Below, piece by piece: positions 42,873 through 51,173 of a DNA stretch of 64,000 nucleotides; the first letter of the stretch is position 1, and each line of letters opens with the position of its first letter. The translations under genes were made by a program, and so were the position numbers. Origin of the DNA: G963662985 sp963662985 (lineage in GTDB: Bacteria > Chloroflexota > Anaerolineae > Anaerolineales > UBA11579). The DNA is taken from assembly GCA_963662985.1 (NCBI GenBank), contig OY760067.1, positions 248,001-312,000 of the forward strand, in the 5' to 3' direction. The notes beneath the pieces were generated by a model, which was given only the letters and a program-made list of their open reading frames with translations, ran no database searches and was not told where the DNA came from.

Positions 42873-44285
42873 ATGAATAATTTTAATATGGATATCTTAC
42901 AAAAAGCTAGAAATTCCCGATTTATTCTTGGTTTATCTGGTGGTGTGGATAGCATGGCTTTGTTTCACATTTTATTAGCGAAAAAAATTCAATTTAAAGC
43001 TGTCTATGTTCACCATGGTTTGCGAGAAAAAGCAGATGAGGAAGTAAAGAGCTTAACTGAACATTGTGATCACTATAATGTAAATTTTGAATGTGTAAAA
43101 ATTGATGTGCTGGCTCATCGCAAAAAAAATAAAGAAAGCATTGAAGAAGCTGCCCGAAACCTACGATACGCTGCATTGTTTGATGTGGCTGAAAAAGAAG
43201 GGTGCGAAGGTGTGATTGTGGCACATCATTTTGACGATCAAGCTGAAAGCATTTTGATGCATTTGTTACGTGGGAGTGGGTTGGATGGATTAAGTGGTAT
43301 GGATGCGGAAATGTGCCCTTCTCCATTTCATGAGACTATTCCGCTGTTAAGACCTTTGTTAACTGTACCAAAAGAAGAGTTGATCCAATATTGTGTAGAA
43401 AATGAGATCGTTTTCCATGAAGATGTGAGCAATCAAGATAGCTCTTACCGTAGGAATTTAATTCGTAATGAGATTTTTCCTGTTCTTGAGAAATTTAATC
43501 CGCAAGTCAAATCTAAGTTAGTGCAATTAGGGCGTATTGCAAAAGATGAAACTAAGTTTTTAGAAGAACAAACCGATAGATATTGGGATGAAATATGTCA
43601 ATTCTATGATCTAGAAAAACCGTTTGTTGAAATTAGACGAGATGAGCTTGCTGGAGTTCCTCCAGCTATACAAAAAAGAATACTCAGAAAAGCAATTCGA
43701 TGTGTGCGGCCTGAGAGTAAAAATGTGGGATATGTGACAATCACTACGATGATGGAGAATATTGCAAGTGATTTTGACACCAATATTTTATATTTTGAAG
43801 ATCACTTGCTGTTGGTGTTTATGTATGATGTTTGTTTTTTGTGCGATGAGGCAGATGCTTTGGCTCAGCAATACTTCCCTCAGCTTGAAAAAGAAGAAAT
43901 TACGATCTCATTAGTAGCGCAAGAGGTTGCCCTTTCACGATATGATCGTTTGGTAATTGAAGAAATTGATCAAGAAACATTTTCTTCAAGGGATACTGGA
44001 GATCTGTTTTGTGCTTATATTGATGGCGATGAATTGGATAAGATTGTTGTGAGTCATAAAAGAAGCGGTGATCGAATGCAGATGTTGGGATTTGGGGGAC
44101 AGTCAAAAAAAATCGCAACTGTTTTAATCGATATTAAGGTGCATCGCGAAGCTCGAGCAAAGTATCCCATTTTTCGAGACCCTACAGGAAGGATATTATG
44201 GGTGCCAGGGTATAAGATATCAATTGATTACCCCGTCCAAAATACTACAAAGAAAATTATTAAATTGAAATTATGTAAACAATAG
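42873..44285 (+). CDS. tilS: tRNA(Ile)-lysidine synthase
   Basis: A protein of 470 residues that converts C34 of tRNA-Ile(CAU) to lysidine, using ATP and lysine, so AUA is read as isoleucine. The PP-loop is LSGGVDSMAL (21-30). VHHGLREKADEE, VAHHFDDQAES and the NQDSSYRRNLIRNEIFPVL segment are diagnostic. A C-terminal TilS_C domain (RSGDRMQMLGFGGQSKKI) completes the long form. The start at 42873 lies at the predicted transcription start. A DUF47 gene with its own -10 follows. Confidence 0.94.
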   Translation: MNNFNMDILQKARNSRFILGLSGGVDSMALFHILLAKKIQFKAVYVHHGLREKADEEVKSLTEHCDHYNVNFECVKIDVLAHRKKNKESIEEAARNLRYAALFDVAEKEGCEGVIVAHHFDDQAESILMHLLRGSGLDGLSGMDAEMCPSPFHETIPLLRPLLTVPKEELIQYCVENEIVFHEDVSNQDSSYRRNLIRNEIFPVLEKFNPQVKSKLVQLGRIAKDETKFLEEQTDRYWDEICQFYDLEKPFVEIRRDELAGVPPAIQKRILRKAIRCVRPESKNVGYVTITTMMENIASDFDTNILYFEDHLLLVFMYDVCFLCDEADALAQQYFPQLEKEEITISLVAQEVALSRYDRLVIEEIDQETFSSRDTGDLFCAYIDGDELDKIVVSHKRSGDRMQMLGFGGQSKKIATVLIDIKVHREARAKYPIFRDPTGRILWVPGYKISIDYPVQNTTKKIIKLKLCKQ

Positions 44286-44339
44286 ATTAACAAAATATTG
44301 TATAATGTAACACACTATTTTGTTAGATGGAGGCAGGGT

Positions 44340-44963
44340 ATGGGGTTGTTTCGTAAAAAGAAGAAATCGAATCGATTTCTGGAATTATTAGAAAAGCAAG
44401 CAGATCATGCAGTGGATTGTTTGGAGTTGTTGAGATTCTATGTGAAAGAACCAGATGAAGAACTTGCAAAAAAAATCACTACTATTGAAAAAGATGCGGA
44501 CGAAGTGCGCCGTATTTTGATTGATGAGTTAAATAACACTTTCATTACACCTTTTGATCGAGAAGATATTTTTTCACTTTCTATGACGATTGATGATGTG
44601 ACAGATTATGCTAAAACAACTGTTGATGAATTAGATTTGTTCAAAATTGAACCAAATAAATATATTCAACGAATGGTTGCACTTTTGGCAGATGCTACGA
44701 TTGAGTTGCAACGATCTACGCACCGCTTGGAAGATCACCCAAATGTGGCAAATGAACACGCTGTGCGAGCGAAGGCTCTTGAGAATCGTGTGGAAAAGGT
44801 ATATCGAGAAGCTTTGGCTGACTTGTTCCAAGAACCTAAGGATCTGAAACAAGTGGCTGAAATTCTTAAATACCGAGAGATTTATCGACATTTGTCAAAT
44901 GCAGCTGATCGAGGGGATGAGGCTGCAAATGTGATTGGCGATATTATTGTGAAGTGGTTATAA
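44340..44963 (+). CDS. DUF47/PhoU-like phosphate transport regulator
   Basis: A protein of 207 residues forming a PhoU-like helical bundle (MGLFRKKKKSNRFLELLEKQADH, DADEVRRILIDELNNTFITPFDREDIFSLSMTIDDVTDYA). The DREDI segment is the hallmark of DUF47 (TIGR00153) proteins, usually encoded beside a Pit phosphate transporter and thought to control it. No pit gene is present here. GGAGG upstream of the ATG at 44340 fixes the start; the longer frame to 44298 is non-coding. A TGTATAAT element at 44299-44306 is a probable extended -10. Confidence 0.88.
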   Translation: MGLFRKKKKSNRFLELLEKQADHAVDCLELLRFYVKEPDEELAKKITTIEKDADEVRRILIDELNNTFITPFDREDIFSLSMTIDDVTDYAKTTVDELDLFKIEPNKYIQRMVALLADATIELQRSTHRLEDHPNVANEHAVRAKALENRVEKVYREALADLFQEPKDLKQVAEILKYREIYRHLSNAADRGDEAANVIGDIIVKWL

Positions 44964-44988
44964 AAAAGAGGCTTTCGCCTCTTTTTTT
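44962..44988. terminator. Bidirectional terminator between DUF47 and recombinase-like genes
   Basis: AAAAAGAGGC (44963-44972) and GCCTCTTTTT (44977-44986) with a TTTC loop, followed by further T. It touches the stop codon of the convergent recombinase-like gene. Confidence 0.8.
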
Positions 44989-45883
44989 AGTTATTTTCTT
45001 TGGAAAGTTTGGTGAGTTTCATCTTAAGTTCACGGAATTGAATCTTGGAAACTCCCATTTTAATACGCAATTCTTCTAGATCTGTTCCTTTTCTAAAGTC
45101 ATTCAGAGCGCTTGTCCAACGGCACATCATAAATGAAAGATGTTTTTTGATGCCGGCTTGTTCTCCGATGTCTTCTAAAACGTATTCTAACAATCTTTGA
45201 GACCATGGGAATAGTTGATCAGAAATTTTATATTGGGCTTGATATTTTTTATAGGCTTCGACCCAATCATTGCTTAATTTTAGGTTGCGCTCACGATAAC
45301 GATATTGGGGAGCAGCATAGCGGATGAATATTTCGGCTTCTCCATTTTTTATCTCGAGGTGATTGGTGGTGAGATTGAGACACTCCGCTTTTTTGATACC
45401 AGTTTCTAGTAATAGTTTTAAGAGAACATATTGACGGGCATCTCCATCAGGTGCTTGTAAGTTTTCATAAGCTGCTTCAAGGACTGCGTCTTGTTCACTA
45501 TCTAGGAGAACTTCTGGTAAGGGGCTGATGACGGATTTTTGGATCACTTTATCGGATGGATTGATCATAATGACACCGCTTTGTTGGAGCCATTTGAAAA
45601 ATGATTTGATGGAAGTGATTCGCCGAGAGAGTGTCTTTGGACTACATGAAACTCTTCTTTGATTTTGCATCCAATCTAAAAATTTGTTGATGTCATCTGT
45701 ACCAATTTCGGAGATTGTTTTATCCACACTAAAATATGAAGCAAATAACTTCATATCTGCAGAAAAGGCATTAATTGTGTGTGGAGACCTGCCCTGGTCT
45801 TCTAAATACATGGTCCACAAGTCGATGGCATCCTGAATGGTTGATGTTTGACTTAAGAATAATAATTGATCTGAAGAAGTCAT
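44987..45883 (-). CDS. Tyrosine-recombinase-like protein lacking the catalytic residues
   Basis: A protein of 298 residues with the two-domain layout of XerC/D: a SAM-like core-binding domain (about 14-105) and a catalytic-fold domain (about 125-295). The active site is almost gone. The TGLR arginine is Lys164 (TGIKKAE), the HxxR histidine is Met252, the LGH histidine is Val278 (MGV), and no tyrosine follows; only Arg255 remains. The domain spacing is otherwise kept and the frame is intact, so it is more likely a repurposed DNA-binding protein than a decaying integrase. GAGG six bases before the ATG at 45883 beats an earlier GTG at 45889. Confidence 0.75.
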   Translation of the reverse strand: MTSSDQLLFLSQTSTIQDAIDLWTMYLEDQGRSPHTINAFSADMKLFASYFSVDKTISEIGTDDINKFLDWMQNQRRVSCSPKTLSRRITSIKSFFKWLQQSGVIMINPSDKVIQKSVISPLPEVLLDSEQDAVLEAAYENLQAPDGDARQYVLLKLLLETGIKKAECLNLTTNHLEIKNGEAEIFIRYAAPQYRYRERNLKLSNDWVEAYKKYQAQYKISDQLFPWSQRLLEYVLEDIGEQAGIKKHLSFMMCRWTSALNDFRKGTDLEELRIKMGVSKIQFRELKMKLTKLSKENN

Positions 45884-45966
45884 ATTCACCTCTTTCTTCG
45901 CATAGTATGTATGATAGATAGTTTATAGAAGATTATGCGAATTGGCAAATCAAAAAAGAGACGAGT

Positions 45967-47046
45967 TTAATTATTTTGAATTGATTTGATCAAATTGCGA
46001 ATGCCGGCAAGATCTGGCCATAAGACCATACGACCGTCATAGGTGGTGAAGTCTGATAGATAGGTGTAGTCAATCGAATAACGATCCACATTCTCCGATA
46101 AATAGATTGTGTAAGCAAATGGTAGCAATGGTGCAATGTCTGAGAATTTCATATTTGTTTGAAGTGATTTCACAAAAATTTCATAGACTTCTTTTGCTTG
46201 TTCTAAGGCATCTACACTAACTAGGGTTTGGAAAAAACCAGTAATGACTTCAGTTTGACGGCGACCACGATCTATGTCATTGGTGGAATAACGAGAACGG
46301 ACATACCAAAGCGCCATTTCGCCATCCATATGAACTGTGCCGGGATTTACTTTAAAGTACCCATAACCATCACGTTGATCTCTAAGTTGTTTTTCTACTT
46401 TTACATCAATGCCTTGAATGGTATCAATTATGTCAATAAAACCACTAAAATCAATCATAGCGTAATATTCTGGGCGGACTCCAAAATTATATTCAAAAGT
46501 GGCAGCCATGAGATCCCATCCCCCTAAGTAGAAAGCACTATTGAGACGATTAGCGCCATAATTGGGGAGCGTGACCCACATATCTCTAGGAAATGAGGTG
46601 ACGGAGACTGTTTCTGTGACTGTGTTGATGGTGACTAATAACATAACATCCGTACGGAAGGTTGAATCACGTTCAGGACGGACATCTGAGCCTAAGAGCA
46701 AGATGTTGGTGAGATTGGGAGGTGCGGGGTATTCTTCTAGCTCTTCAGGGAGAAATGCTGTGGCAGTTACGTATGGACGATTTGGATCTACTGTGGCTGT
46801 GGGTGGTGTTGTGGGGTTTGGGGTTGGTGTGGCGGTTGGAATTGGTGTAGCAGTAGGTGCCATAGGCATAAATGGTGTAGCGGTTGCTTGAATATATTGA
46901 ATATTTTCTGCACTCCCCTGTTGATCTGCATACGCCAACGAGGAATCATTTTTGGAATAGTCAACTTGAAGCCCAGCCCCACATGATGAGAGGATTAAAC
47001 TAAGAAGCATTGTGATAAAAATGAGTTTTGTTGGTTTTTGCATCAT
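45967..47046 (-). CDS. LytR-CpsA-Psr (LCP) family lipoprotein
   Basis: A protein of 359 residues. A lipoprotein signal (LLSLILSSC) is followed by a Pro/Thr-rich linker (about 50-95), then an LCP domain with LLLGSDVRPERDSTFRTDVMLL, SFPRDMWV, NRLNSAFYLGG and WYVRSRYSTNDIDRGRRQ. The conserved Arg and Asp residues bind the pyrophosphate lipid carrier. LCP enzymes attach polymers such as teichoic acids or capsule to peptidoglycan outside the cell. That points to a Gram-positive-like or monoderm envelope. Two start ATGs are adjacent (47046, 47043) and no clear ribosome site is visible. Confidence 0.9.
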   Translation of the reverse strand: MMQKPTKLIFITMLLSLILSSCGAGLQVDYSKNDSSLAYADQQGSAENIQYIQATATPFMPMAPTATPIPTATPTPNPTTPPTATVDPNRPYVTATAFLPEELEEYPAPPNLTNILLLGSDVRPERDSTFRTDVMLLVTINTVTETVSVTSFPRDMWVTLPNYGANRLNSAFYLGGWDLMAATFEYNFGVRPEYYAMIDFSGFIDIIDTIQGIDVKVEKQLRDQRDGYGYFKVNPGTVHMDGEMALWYVRSRYSTNDIDRGRRQTEVITGFFQTLVSVDALEQAKEVYEIFVKSLQTNMKFSDIAPLLPFAYTIYLSENVDRYSIDYTYLSDFTTYDGRMVLWPDLAGIRNLIKSIQNN

Positions 47047-47084
47047 GTTGTTATTAATGCAAACTTTATGCCAACTGTCAGATT

Positions 47085-48311
47085 TTATAAAACTATTTGC
47101 ATACGAATCATGTTTTCATCTTCGATAGCATATTCGTTTTGGATTTGAAGTTCATCAAATCTTTGTCCGGCAATAAATAGCTGTTCATCTAATTCTTGAA
47201 TAAGGTTTGGTGGTGCAATTATATCAATCTGGACAATATTCAAGTCTGAGATGTTGCCTAATGCTATGTTGACTTGGTAATCACGATCACAAATAATCTC
47301 TAAGAAGCTAAAGAATGATTGGAAAGCGGCCTTAAACTCAGCTCTGTCTTGGACAACTTGAAAGTCTACTCCTTGGTAGAAAGCTTCAATTTCAACATTC
47401 TTTGATTTAAATTCTTCTGATTTCTCATCAATAAATTCATCTAGGAAATCAACAATTGAAAATGAATCTGCAACTTGATTGGGTACGGTTTGAGCATTGG
47501 CAACATCTGAAGGATTTGATTGAGATGGTTGTGTTTTGCCCAATGATCTTTGATTAATGATGCTATCTTCTTTTACTTGGATGCCAGCTTCATAAACTCG
47601 ATTCTTTTTTTCTATTTCTGCTTCTTCTTTGTTCTGTTTACTTATCCAAGCTAATTGGGCAAATGGATAGGCAAGTAATAATGGATACGCAAACAACATA
47701 GCTATGCGCAGAAATGGAGAATAATTTGTTTGTGCAATCCAATCATTCAAAACTATATGCAAGATGAGCCCCCCACCGAGGAAACTTGCAAAAATCATGA
47801 GGTAAATAGGCATATCTTTTTTGAAAGATGAAAAAGCAGAAATGATGAGGACAATTGCAAGTATTAGGACCCACATTTGAGGAATGTGCCAGAACGAGCG
47901 ACTATGGATATCTGAAAAATATGGTAAGTTTGAATTTTTCCAGAAGAAAATGGAAAAAATTCCTAAAAATACGATTAAGAGAATGATAAAAGTTAGCATA
48001 AAGGCATTTTTCTTATCATTTAAGTAGGTTTTCCAAGCTAAGACAAATAATAAACTATCGATTGCGATAAGAGCATATTCAAATGGGGGTAGTTTGGTTG
48101 ATGGATAATCGACAAAGACTAATGCAATCAAAAAAATCAGATGGATAAAGGCCATAAACCCAAATGGGAATGCTGTTACTCTTTCTTTGTTTTTAGTAAA
48201 ACGGGAGATAAAAAATGAAAGAAAAAAGGAGGAGATAATCCAAAACAGAAGAATACAATGGAATAAAAAGTTCCCCGATCCTGATACCATTGAATATAAG
48301 AAGTTTTGCAT
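47085..48311 (-). CDS. Polytopic membrane protein with C-terminal cytoplasmic domain
   Basis: A protein of 408 residues not assigned to a family. Residues of about 8-235 contain seven or eight hydrophobic helices. A charged linker follows, and the C-terminal 130 residues (SFSIVDFLDEFIDEKSEEF onward) are soluble. The order VDFLDEFIDE...EFKAAFQSFFSFLE resembles the dimerisation/N-box part of histidine-kinase-like ATPases, but no phospho-acceptor His or G boxes are seen. The start is set at 48311; the ATG at 48350 overlaps a TATAAT box and should not be transcribed. It precedes the LCP gene by 38 bases. Confidence 0.65.
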   Translation of the reverse strand: MQNFLYSMVSGSGNFLFHCILLFWIISSFFLSFFISRFTKNKERVTAFPFGFMAFIHLIFLIALVFVDYPSTKLPPFEYALIAIDSLLFVLAWKTYLNDKKNAFMLTFIILLIVFLGIFSIFFWKNSNLPYFSDIHSRSFWHIPQMWVLILAIVLIISAFSSFKKDMPIYLMIFASFLGGGLILHIVLNDWIAQTNYSPFLRIAMLFAYPLLLAYPFAQLAWISKQNKEEAEIEKKNRVYEAGIQVKEDSIINQRSLGKTQPSQSNPSDVANAQTVPNQVADSFSIVDFLDEFIDEKSEEFKSKNVEIEAFYQGVDFQVVQDRAEFKAAFQSFFSFLEIICDRDYQVNIALGNISDLNIVQIDIIAPPNLIQELDEQLFIAGQRFDELQIQNEYAIEDENMIRMQIVL

Positions 48312-48348
48312 ATTAATTAATTTGCCTTTCCCGATTTTTATCCCTTTC

Positions 48349-48354
48349 ATTATA
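48349..48354 (-). promoter_or_regulatory. Extended -10 box of the polytopic membrane protein gene
   Basis: On the minus strand TGTATAATG gives a perfect TATAAT with a TG extension; the -35 region is weak. It gives a leader of about 30 bases to the ATG at 48311 and rules out the upstream ATG at 48350. Confidence 0.5.
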
Positions 48355-48401
48355 CACTTTTGTGATAAAAAAAACGAGAAGTTGTAATCATAGGCTATTT
48401 G

Positions 48402-48429
48402 TTGACATGCTTTTGAAAAGCGGTAAAAT
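48402..48429 (+). promoter_or_regulatory. tRNA-Leu promoter
   Basis: TTGACA (48402-48407) and TAAAAT (48424-48429) are 16 bases apart. Transcription should begin two or three bases before the mature tRNA, as is usual for bacterial single tRNA genes. Confidence 0.75.
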
Positions 48430-48438
48430 TGTGTTCTA

Positions 48439-48523
48439 GCCGAAGTGGCGGAATCGGCAGACGCGCTACGTTCAGGGCGTAGTGGGCATTATGCCCGTGT
48501 GGGTTCAACTCCCACCTTCGGCA
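48439..48523 (+). tRNA. tRNA-Leu (anticodon CAG)
   Basis: A complete cloverleaf of 85 bases: acceptor stem GCCGAAG paired with CTTCGGC, an anticodon stem CTACG/CGTAG with the loop TTCAGGG giving anticodon CAG, a long class-II variable arm (TGGGCATTATGCCCG) and a T-arm GTGGG-TTCAACT-CCCAC. The discriminator is A, as leucine tRNAs need. The 3' CCA is not encoded (the next bases are CAA), so it must be added after transcription. It has its own promoter and terminator. Confidence 0.97.
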
Positions 48524-48524
48524 C

Positions 48525-48556
48525 AAAAAAAGGCTCCTTTTCGGAGCTTTTTTTTA
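48525..48556. terminator. Terminator after tRNA-Leu
   Basis: A GGCTCC/GGAGC stem (48532-48537 with 48543-48547) with a TTTTC loop lies between an A7 run and T8. It can also serve the convergent XRE regulator gene ending at 48573. Confidence 0.85.
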
Positions 48557-48572
48557 TTACCAAACCTTTTAT

Positions 48573-49199
48573 CTAGTTTTTGTGACTTTCAAATAAGTCT
48601 GCAATTATCCAAGCGAATGGAACGAAAAGAAAAACTATCCAACCGGGATGCCATAGATTAAATAAAAATCCTAAGATTAGAAAAATAATTGCCGACAGGA
48701 TGCTGACTGCTCCTGATATATTGTCTGAAAGCTTATGATCCTTCTTGCCTTCAGTCCATTCTTTATATTGGTTTTGCAGGTTTGAATAAATGATAATTAA
48801 TGTAGTTGCGATGACAATGATTCCTCCAAAAATCAATGCAATATTCTTATAACTCAAGTTTAATAAAAATGTGAGCGGACTAAGGATATACAGGATAATT
48901 GATGCTATGAAGATTAGATTGACCTTTTTCTTCAAATTTTTTGCTTGCATTATTTTATGAGGATTTGCAGTTGAGATGTAATCTTGATTTTCTGAGATAT
49001 TTTGTCCAGAAATTAATTCATCCACAGATATATTAAATTGTTGAGATAATAAAACAAGCGTATCAATGTCTGGGGTAGTTTCTCCTCTTTCCCATTTAGA
49101 AATAGCTTGACGAGAAACATATAGATTTTCTGCTAATTGTTCTTGTGAGATACCATTTCTTTTTCTTAAAGTTTTTATTGTTTCAGCGATATTATTCAT
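48573..49199 (-). CDS. XRE-family regulator with C-terminal membrane helices (paralog 1)
   Basis: A protein of 208 residues. The first 65 form an XRE helix-turn-helix (TLRKRNGISQEQLAENLYVSRQAISKWERGE). Four hydrophobic helices follow (about 92-108, 117-138, 160-178 and 183-200), ending in LWHPGWIVFLFVPFAWIIA. It is probably a membrane-tethered transcription factor responding to an envelope signal. The upstream region carries a palindromic operator over the -35 box that is also found before paralog 2, which suggests self- or cross-repression. Confidence 0.85.
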   Translation of the reverse strand: MNNIAETIKTLRKRNGISQEQLAENLYVSRQAISKWERGETTPDIDTLVLLSQQFNISVDELISGQNISENQDYISTANPHKIMQAKNLKKKVNLIFIASIILYILSPLTFLLNLSYKNIALIFGGIIVIATTLIIIYSNLQNQYKEWTEGKKDHKLSDNISGAVSILSAIIFLILGFLFNLWHPGWIVFLFVPFAWIIADLFESHKN

Positions 49200-49258
49200 T
49201 TTTTTACTCCTTATTTGTTGCTTAAATTATTTGAATTATATCGATTTCATGTAGGCAA

Positions 49259-49302
49259 TCTATACAATTTTTATTGAATTTTTGCAACCTAAGGTTGCAA
49301 AA
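49259..49302 (-). promoter_or_regulatory. Promoter and palindromic operator of XRE paralog 1
   Basis: On the minus strand TTGCAA (49282-49287) and TATAGA (49259-49264) are 17 bases apart. The -35 hexamer lies inside a perfect palindrome (49280-49302) with 11-base arms TTTTGCAACCT around a single central base. Its core is GCAACC-N3-GGTTGC. Binding there would block RNA polymerase. The same layout stands before paralog 2. Confidence 0.75.
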
Positions 49303-49326
49303 TCGGATTTTTCCCTTTTTTAATTC

Positions 49327-49355
49327 AAAAAAAGCTCCTTGCGGAGCTTTTTTTA
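49327..49355 (-). terminator. Terminator after XRE paralog 2
   Basis: GCTCC (49334-49338) and GGAGC (49343-49347) with A and T runs outside. It lies between paralog 2 (ending at 49361) and the promoter of paralog 1, so the two are transcribed separately. Confidence 0.8.
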
Positions 49356-49360
49356 TTTTT

Positions 49361-50029
49361 TTATTCTTCGTCTTTTTCAAAGGCTACTATGATTGCTCTT
49401 GAAAGTGGGACTAGTAAAAATACTATCCAACCTGGGTGCCATAAACCATAAAAGAAGCCGAGAATCAAGAAAGTGATTGTTGCTAATATACTCACTATAC
49501 TACTAACTTTATTTGCAAATGGGCTGTTGTATTCATCTAGATTTTCATTTGTAATCCCAACAAGATCTTTATACTCGGTTCTAATACTACCTGAATAAAT
49601 AATTAAACCTGTTGCGGTGGCAATCACTAAACCAAAAACAGCAAAAATAAAATTATGATAAGAAAAAAGAATAAACAGGAATGGAGAGATGATGTAAAGC
49701 ATAATTGCAATAATCATCAATGTGTCAGCTTTGGTGCGAAGATGTTTGAATTTTATTTTTCGTTCTTGAATTGAATCATCTTCCATATAATAAGAAGTCT
49801 TTGTGGAAGTTCCAGCACTTTCAAGAATATTTTTGCCGGTGATTAAATCATCTACTGTGACTCCAAAGAGCTCAGAAAGGGAAGCAAGATTTTCAATATC
49901 AGGCATTGCTTCGCCTCTTTCCCATTTGGATATTGCTTGGCGAGAGACAAATAAACTTTCTGCCAATTGTTCTTGTGACATATCGTTCTTGCGACGTAAT
50001 GCCTTGATTGTTTCTGAAATATTATTCAT
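49361..50029 (-). CDS. XRE-family regulator with C-terminal membrane helices (paralog 2)
   Basis: A protein of 222 residues, clearly paralogous to its neighbour (MNNISETIKALRRKNDMSQEQLAESLFVSRQAISKWERGE against MNNIAETIKTLRKRNGISQ). The recognition helix SRQAISKWERGE is identical in both, consistent with a shared operator. Four membrane helices follow, ending GLWHPGWIVFLLVPLSRAI. AGGAG before the ATG at 50029 sets the start; the longer frame to 50167 runs through the promoter. It has its own terminator. Confidence 0.86.
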   Translation of the reverse strand: MNNISETIKALRRKNDMSQEQLAESLFVSRQAISKWERGEAMPDIENLASLSELFGVTVDDLITGKNILESAGTSTKTSYYMEDDSIQERKIKFKHLRTKADTLMIIAIMLYIISPFLFILFSYHNFIFAVFGLVIATATGLIIYSGSIRTEYKDLVGITNENLDEYNSPFANKVSSIVSILATITFLILGFFYGLWHPGWIVFLLVPLSRAIIVAFEKDEE

Positions 50030-50086
50030 TAGATTACTCCTTTTTTGTAATTCATTGCTTGAAGTATACTTTTTTTCATGGGGCAA

Positions 50087-50128
50087 TCTATACATCTTGG
50101 GTTGAAATGACGCAACCAGAGGTTGCAA
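50087..50128 (-). promoter_or_regulatory. Promoter and palindromic operator of XRE paralog 2
   Basis: On the minus strand TTGCGT (50110-50115) and TATAGA (50087-50092) are 17 bases apart. GCAACC (50112-50117), three bases and GGTTGC (50121-50126) form the same operator core as before paralog 1, at the same distance from the start codon (about 80-100 bases). The shared TATAGATTGCC -10 sequence shows that the whole promoter was duplicated with the gene. Confidence 0.75.
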
Positions 50129-50253
50129 AAACCCTTTTTTACTCTTTTTCGGGGTATTATTGGGCATTTTATGGTCTCTTTCTTTCTTTTTTGATTATAC
50201 CTGAAAGTTATTTCTTTCTTTTTTTGATTTATTTGTTTAAATCGGTTTTTAAC

Positions 50254-50282
50254 TTGTCAATGCTAGAATCGTCTTGTATTAT
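50254..50282 (+). promoter_or_regulatory. Promoter of the DivIC/FtsB-like gene, predicted leaderless
   Basis: TTGTCA (50254-50259) and TATTAT (50277-50282) are 17 bases apart. The ATG at 50290 begins seven bases after the -10 box, at the expected transcription start. There is no ribosome binding site. Confidence 0.6.
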
Positions 50283-50289
50283 TTTAGCT

Positions 50290-50676
50290 ATGAAATTGAA
50301 ATTCAATGACCAGACCAAACAAAGAACAATTTTTATAGTTGCTGTACTTTTTACTGTTGTTCTTATGTTCCGACTTTATTCCCAAATCTCAAAAATGAAT
50401 GCCTTTCAAAATGAAGCGATGGAATCTACTAAGATATTGGCATATTATGAAGAAACAAAGAGTGTTTTGGAGACTGAGATTGGTGTGATTGAGTCTAATC
50501 AGGTTGTGGATGAATGGGCGCGAGTTGAGGGACGGTATGTTCAATATGGGGATATTCCAATTATTATCTTAACGCCTGAATCGGCAACGATGAATGCTAC
50601 TCCTACCCCTCTAGTGAATGAACAAGACTATTCCAACCCAGAAGCATGGCGTGTTTGGTTATTTGGATTTAAGTAA
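50290..50676 (+). CDS. DivIC/FtsB-like septum formation initiator protein
   Basis: A protein of 128 residues: a short cytoplasmic N-terminus, one membrane helix (about 13-31), a coiled coil (about 33-75) and a WARVEGRYVQYGDIPIII segment resembling the end of DivIC/FtsB domains, followed by a Thr/Pro-rich tail ending in EAWRVWLFGF. These proteins act in the FtsQLB-like divisome complex. The longer upstream frame is rejected, since the ATG at 50290 lies exactly at the predicted start of transcription. The gene precedes a small membrane protein gene by about 100 bases. Confidence 0.75.
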   Translation: MKLKFNDQTKQRTIFIVAVLFTVVLMFRLYSQISKMNAFQNEAMESTKILAYYEETKSVLETEIGVIESNQVVDEWARVEGRYVQYGDIPIIILTPESATMNATPTPLVNEQDYSNPEAWRVWLFGFK

Positions 50677-50773
50677 TTTTCTCTGATTCTCCCGTTTTGA
50701 TGATTATTAGTGTGTATTGGCATATATATTGCATTATATGATGTATCAGTCTATTTATTTTTGGAGGTACAAA

Positions 50774-51115
50774 ATGTTACAGTCAATTTATATTATTCAA
50801 CCAGAAGATATTGTTTTAGTGATTGCAGGTATTTGTTTCTTGTTTGGTTTGCTGACTTTCATTATCGGCTTATCAATTTTGATCCGTGTGGCAAACTCTA
50901 AGGAATTGGAAACAATCGCTAAGAACACACAATTCATTGCTAAAAAAGGCATGGACAAGGATGTTTCTGGCGTGGTGAATAGTTTATCCGTTTTCATTGG
51001 AGAAGCGTCACAAATCATTAAAACCAAGAATGGAATTGGCAGTTTGCTTTTGATTGTTGGATTGGCAATGGTCGGTGCTGCTTTCTGGGTGATCTTGAAT
51101 TTATTTGGAATGTAA
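50774..51115 (+). CDS. Small two-helix membrane protein
   Basis: A protein of 113 residues, not recognised. Two membrane helices (about 12-36 and 87-110) flank a soluble stretch (about 38-84) with ELETIAKNTQFIAKKGMDKDVSGVVNSLSVFIGEASQIIK. GGAGG at 50763-50767 fixes the start. It lies 58 bases upstream of the giant TPR gene in the same direction and may share its transcript, which would give that cytoplasmic protein a membrane partner. That is inference from position. Confidence 0.7.
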   Translation: MLQSIYIIQPEDIVLVIAGICFLFGLLTFIIGLSILIRVANSKELETIAKNTQFIAKKGMDKDVSGVVNSLSVFIGEASQIIKTKNGIGSLLLIVGLAMVGAAFWVILNLFGM

Positions 51116-51173
51116 GGTTTTAGATAAGGATCGGGTTCGAACGCTTTTTTTAAAGATTATTTGAGGTAAGACT

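Noticed and set aside
44987..45883. Active integrase marking a genomic island next to tRNA-Leu
   Set aside because: The catalytic residues are missing, it is over 2.5 kb from the tRNA, the tRNA 3' end is not duplicated nearby, and the genes between are ordinary chromosomal genes.
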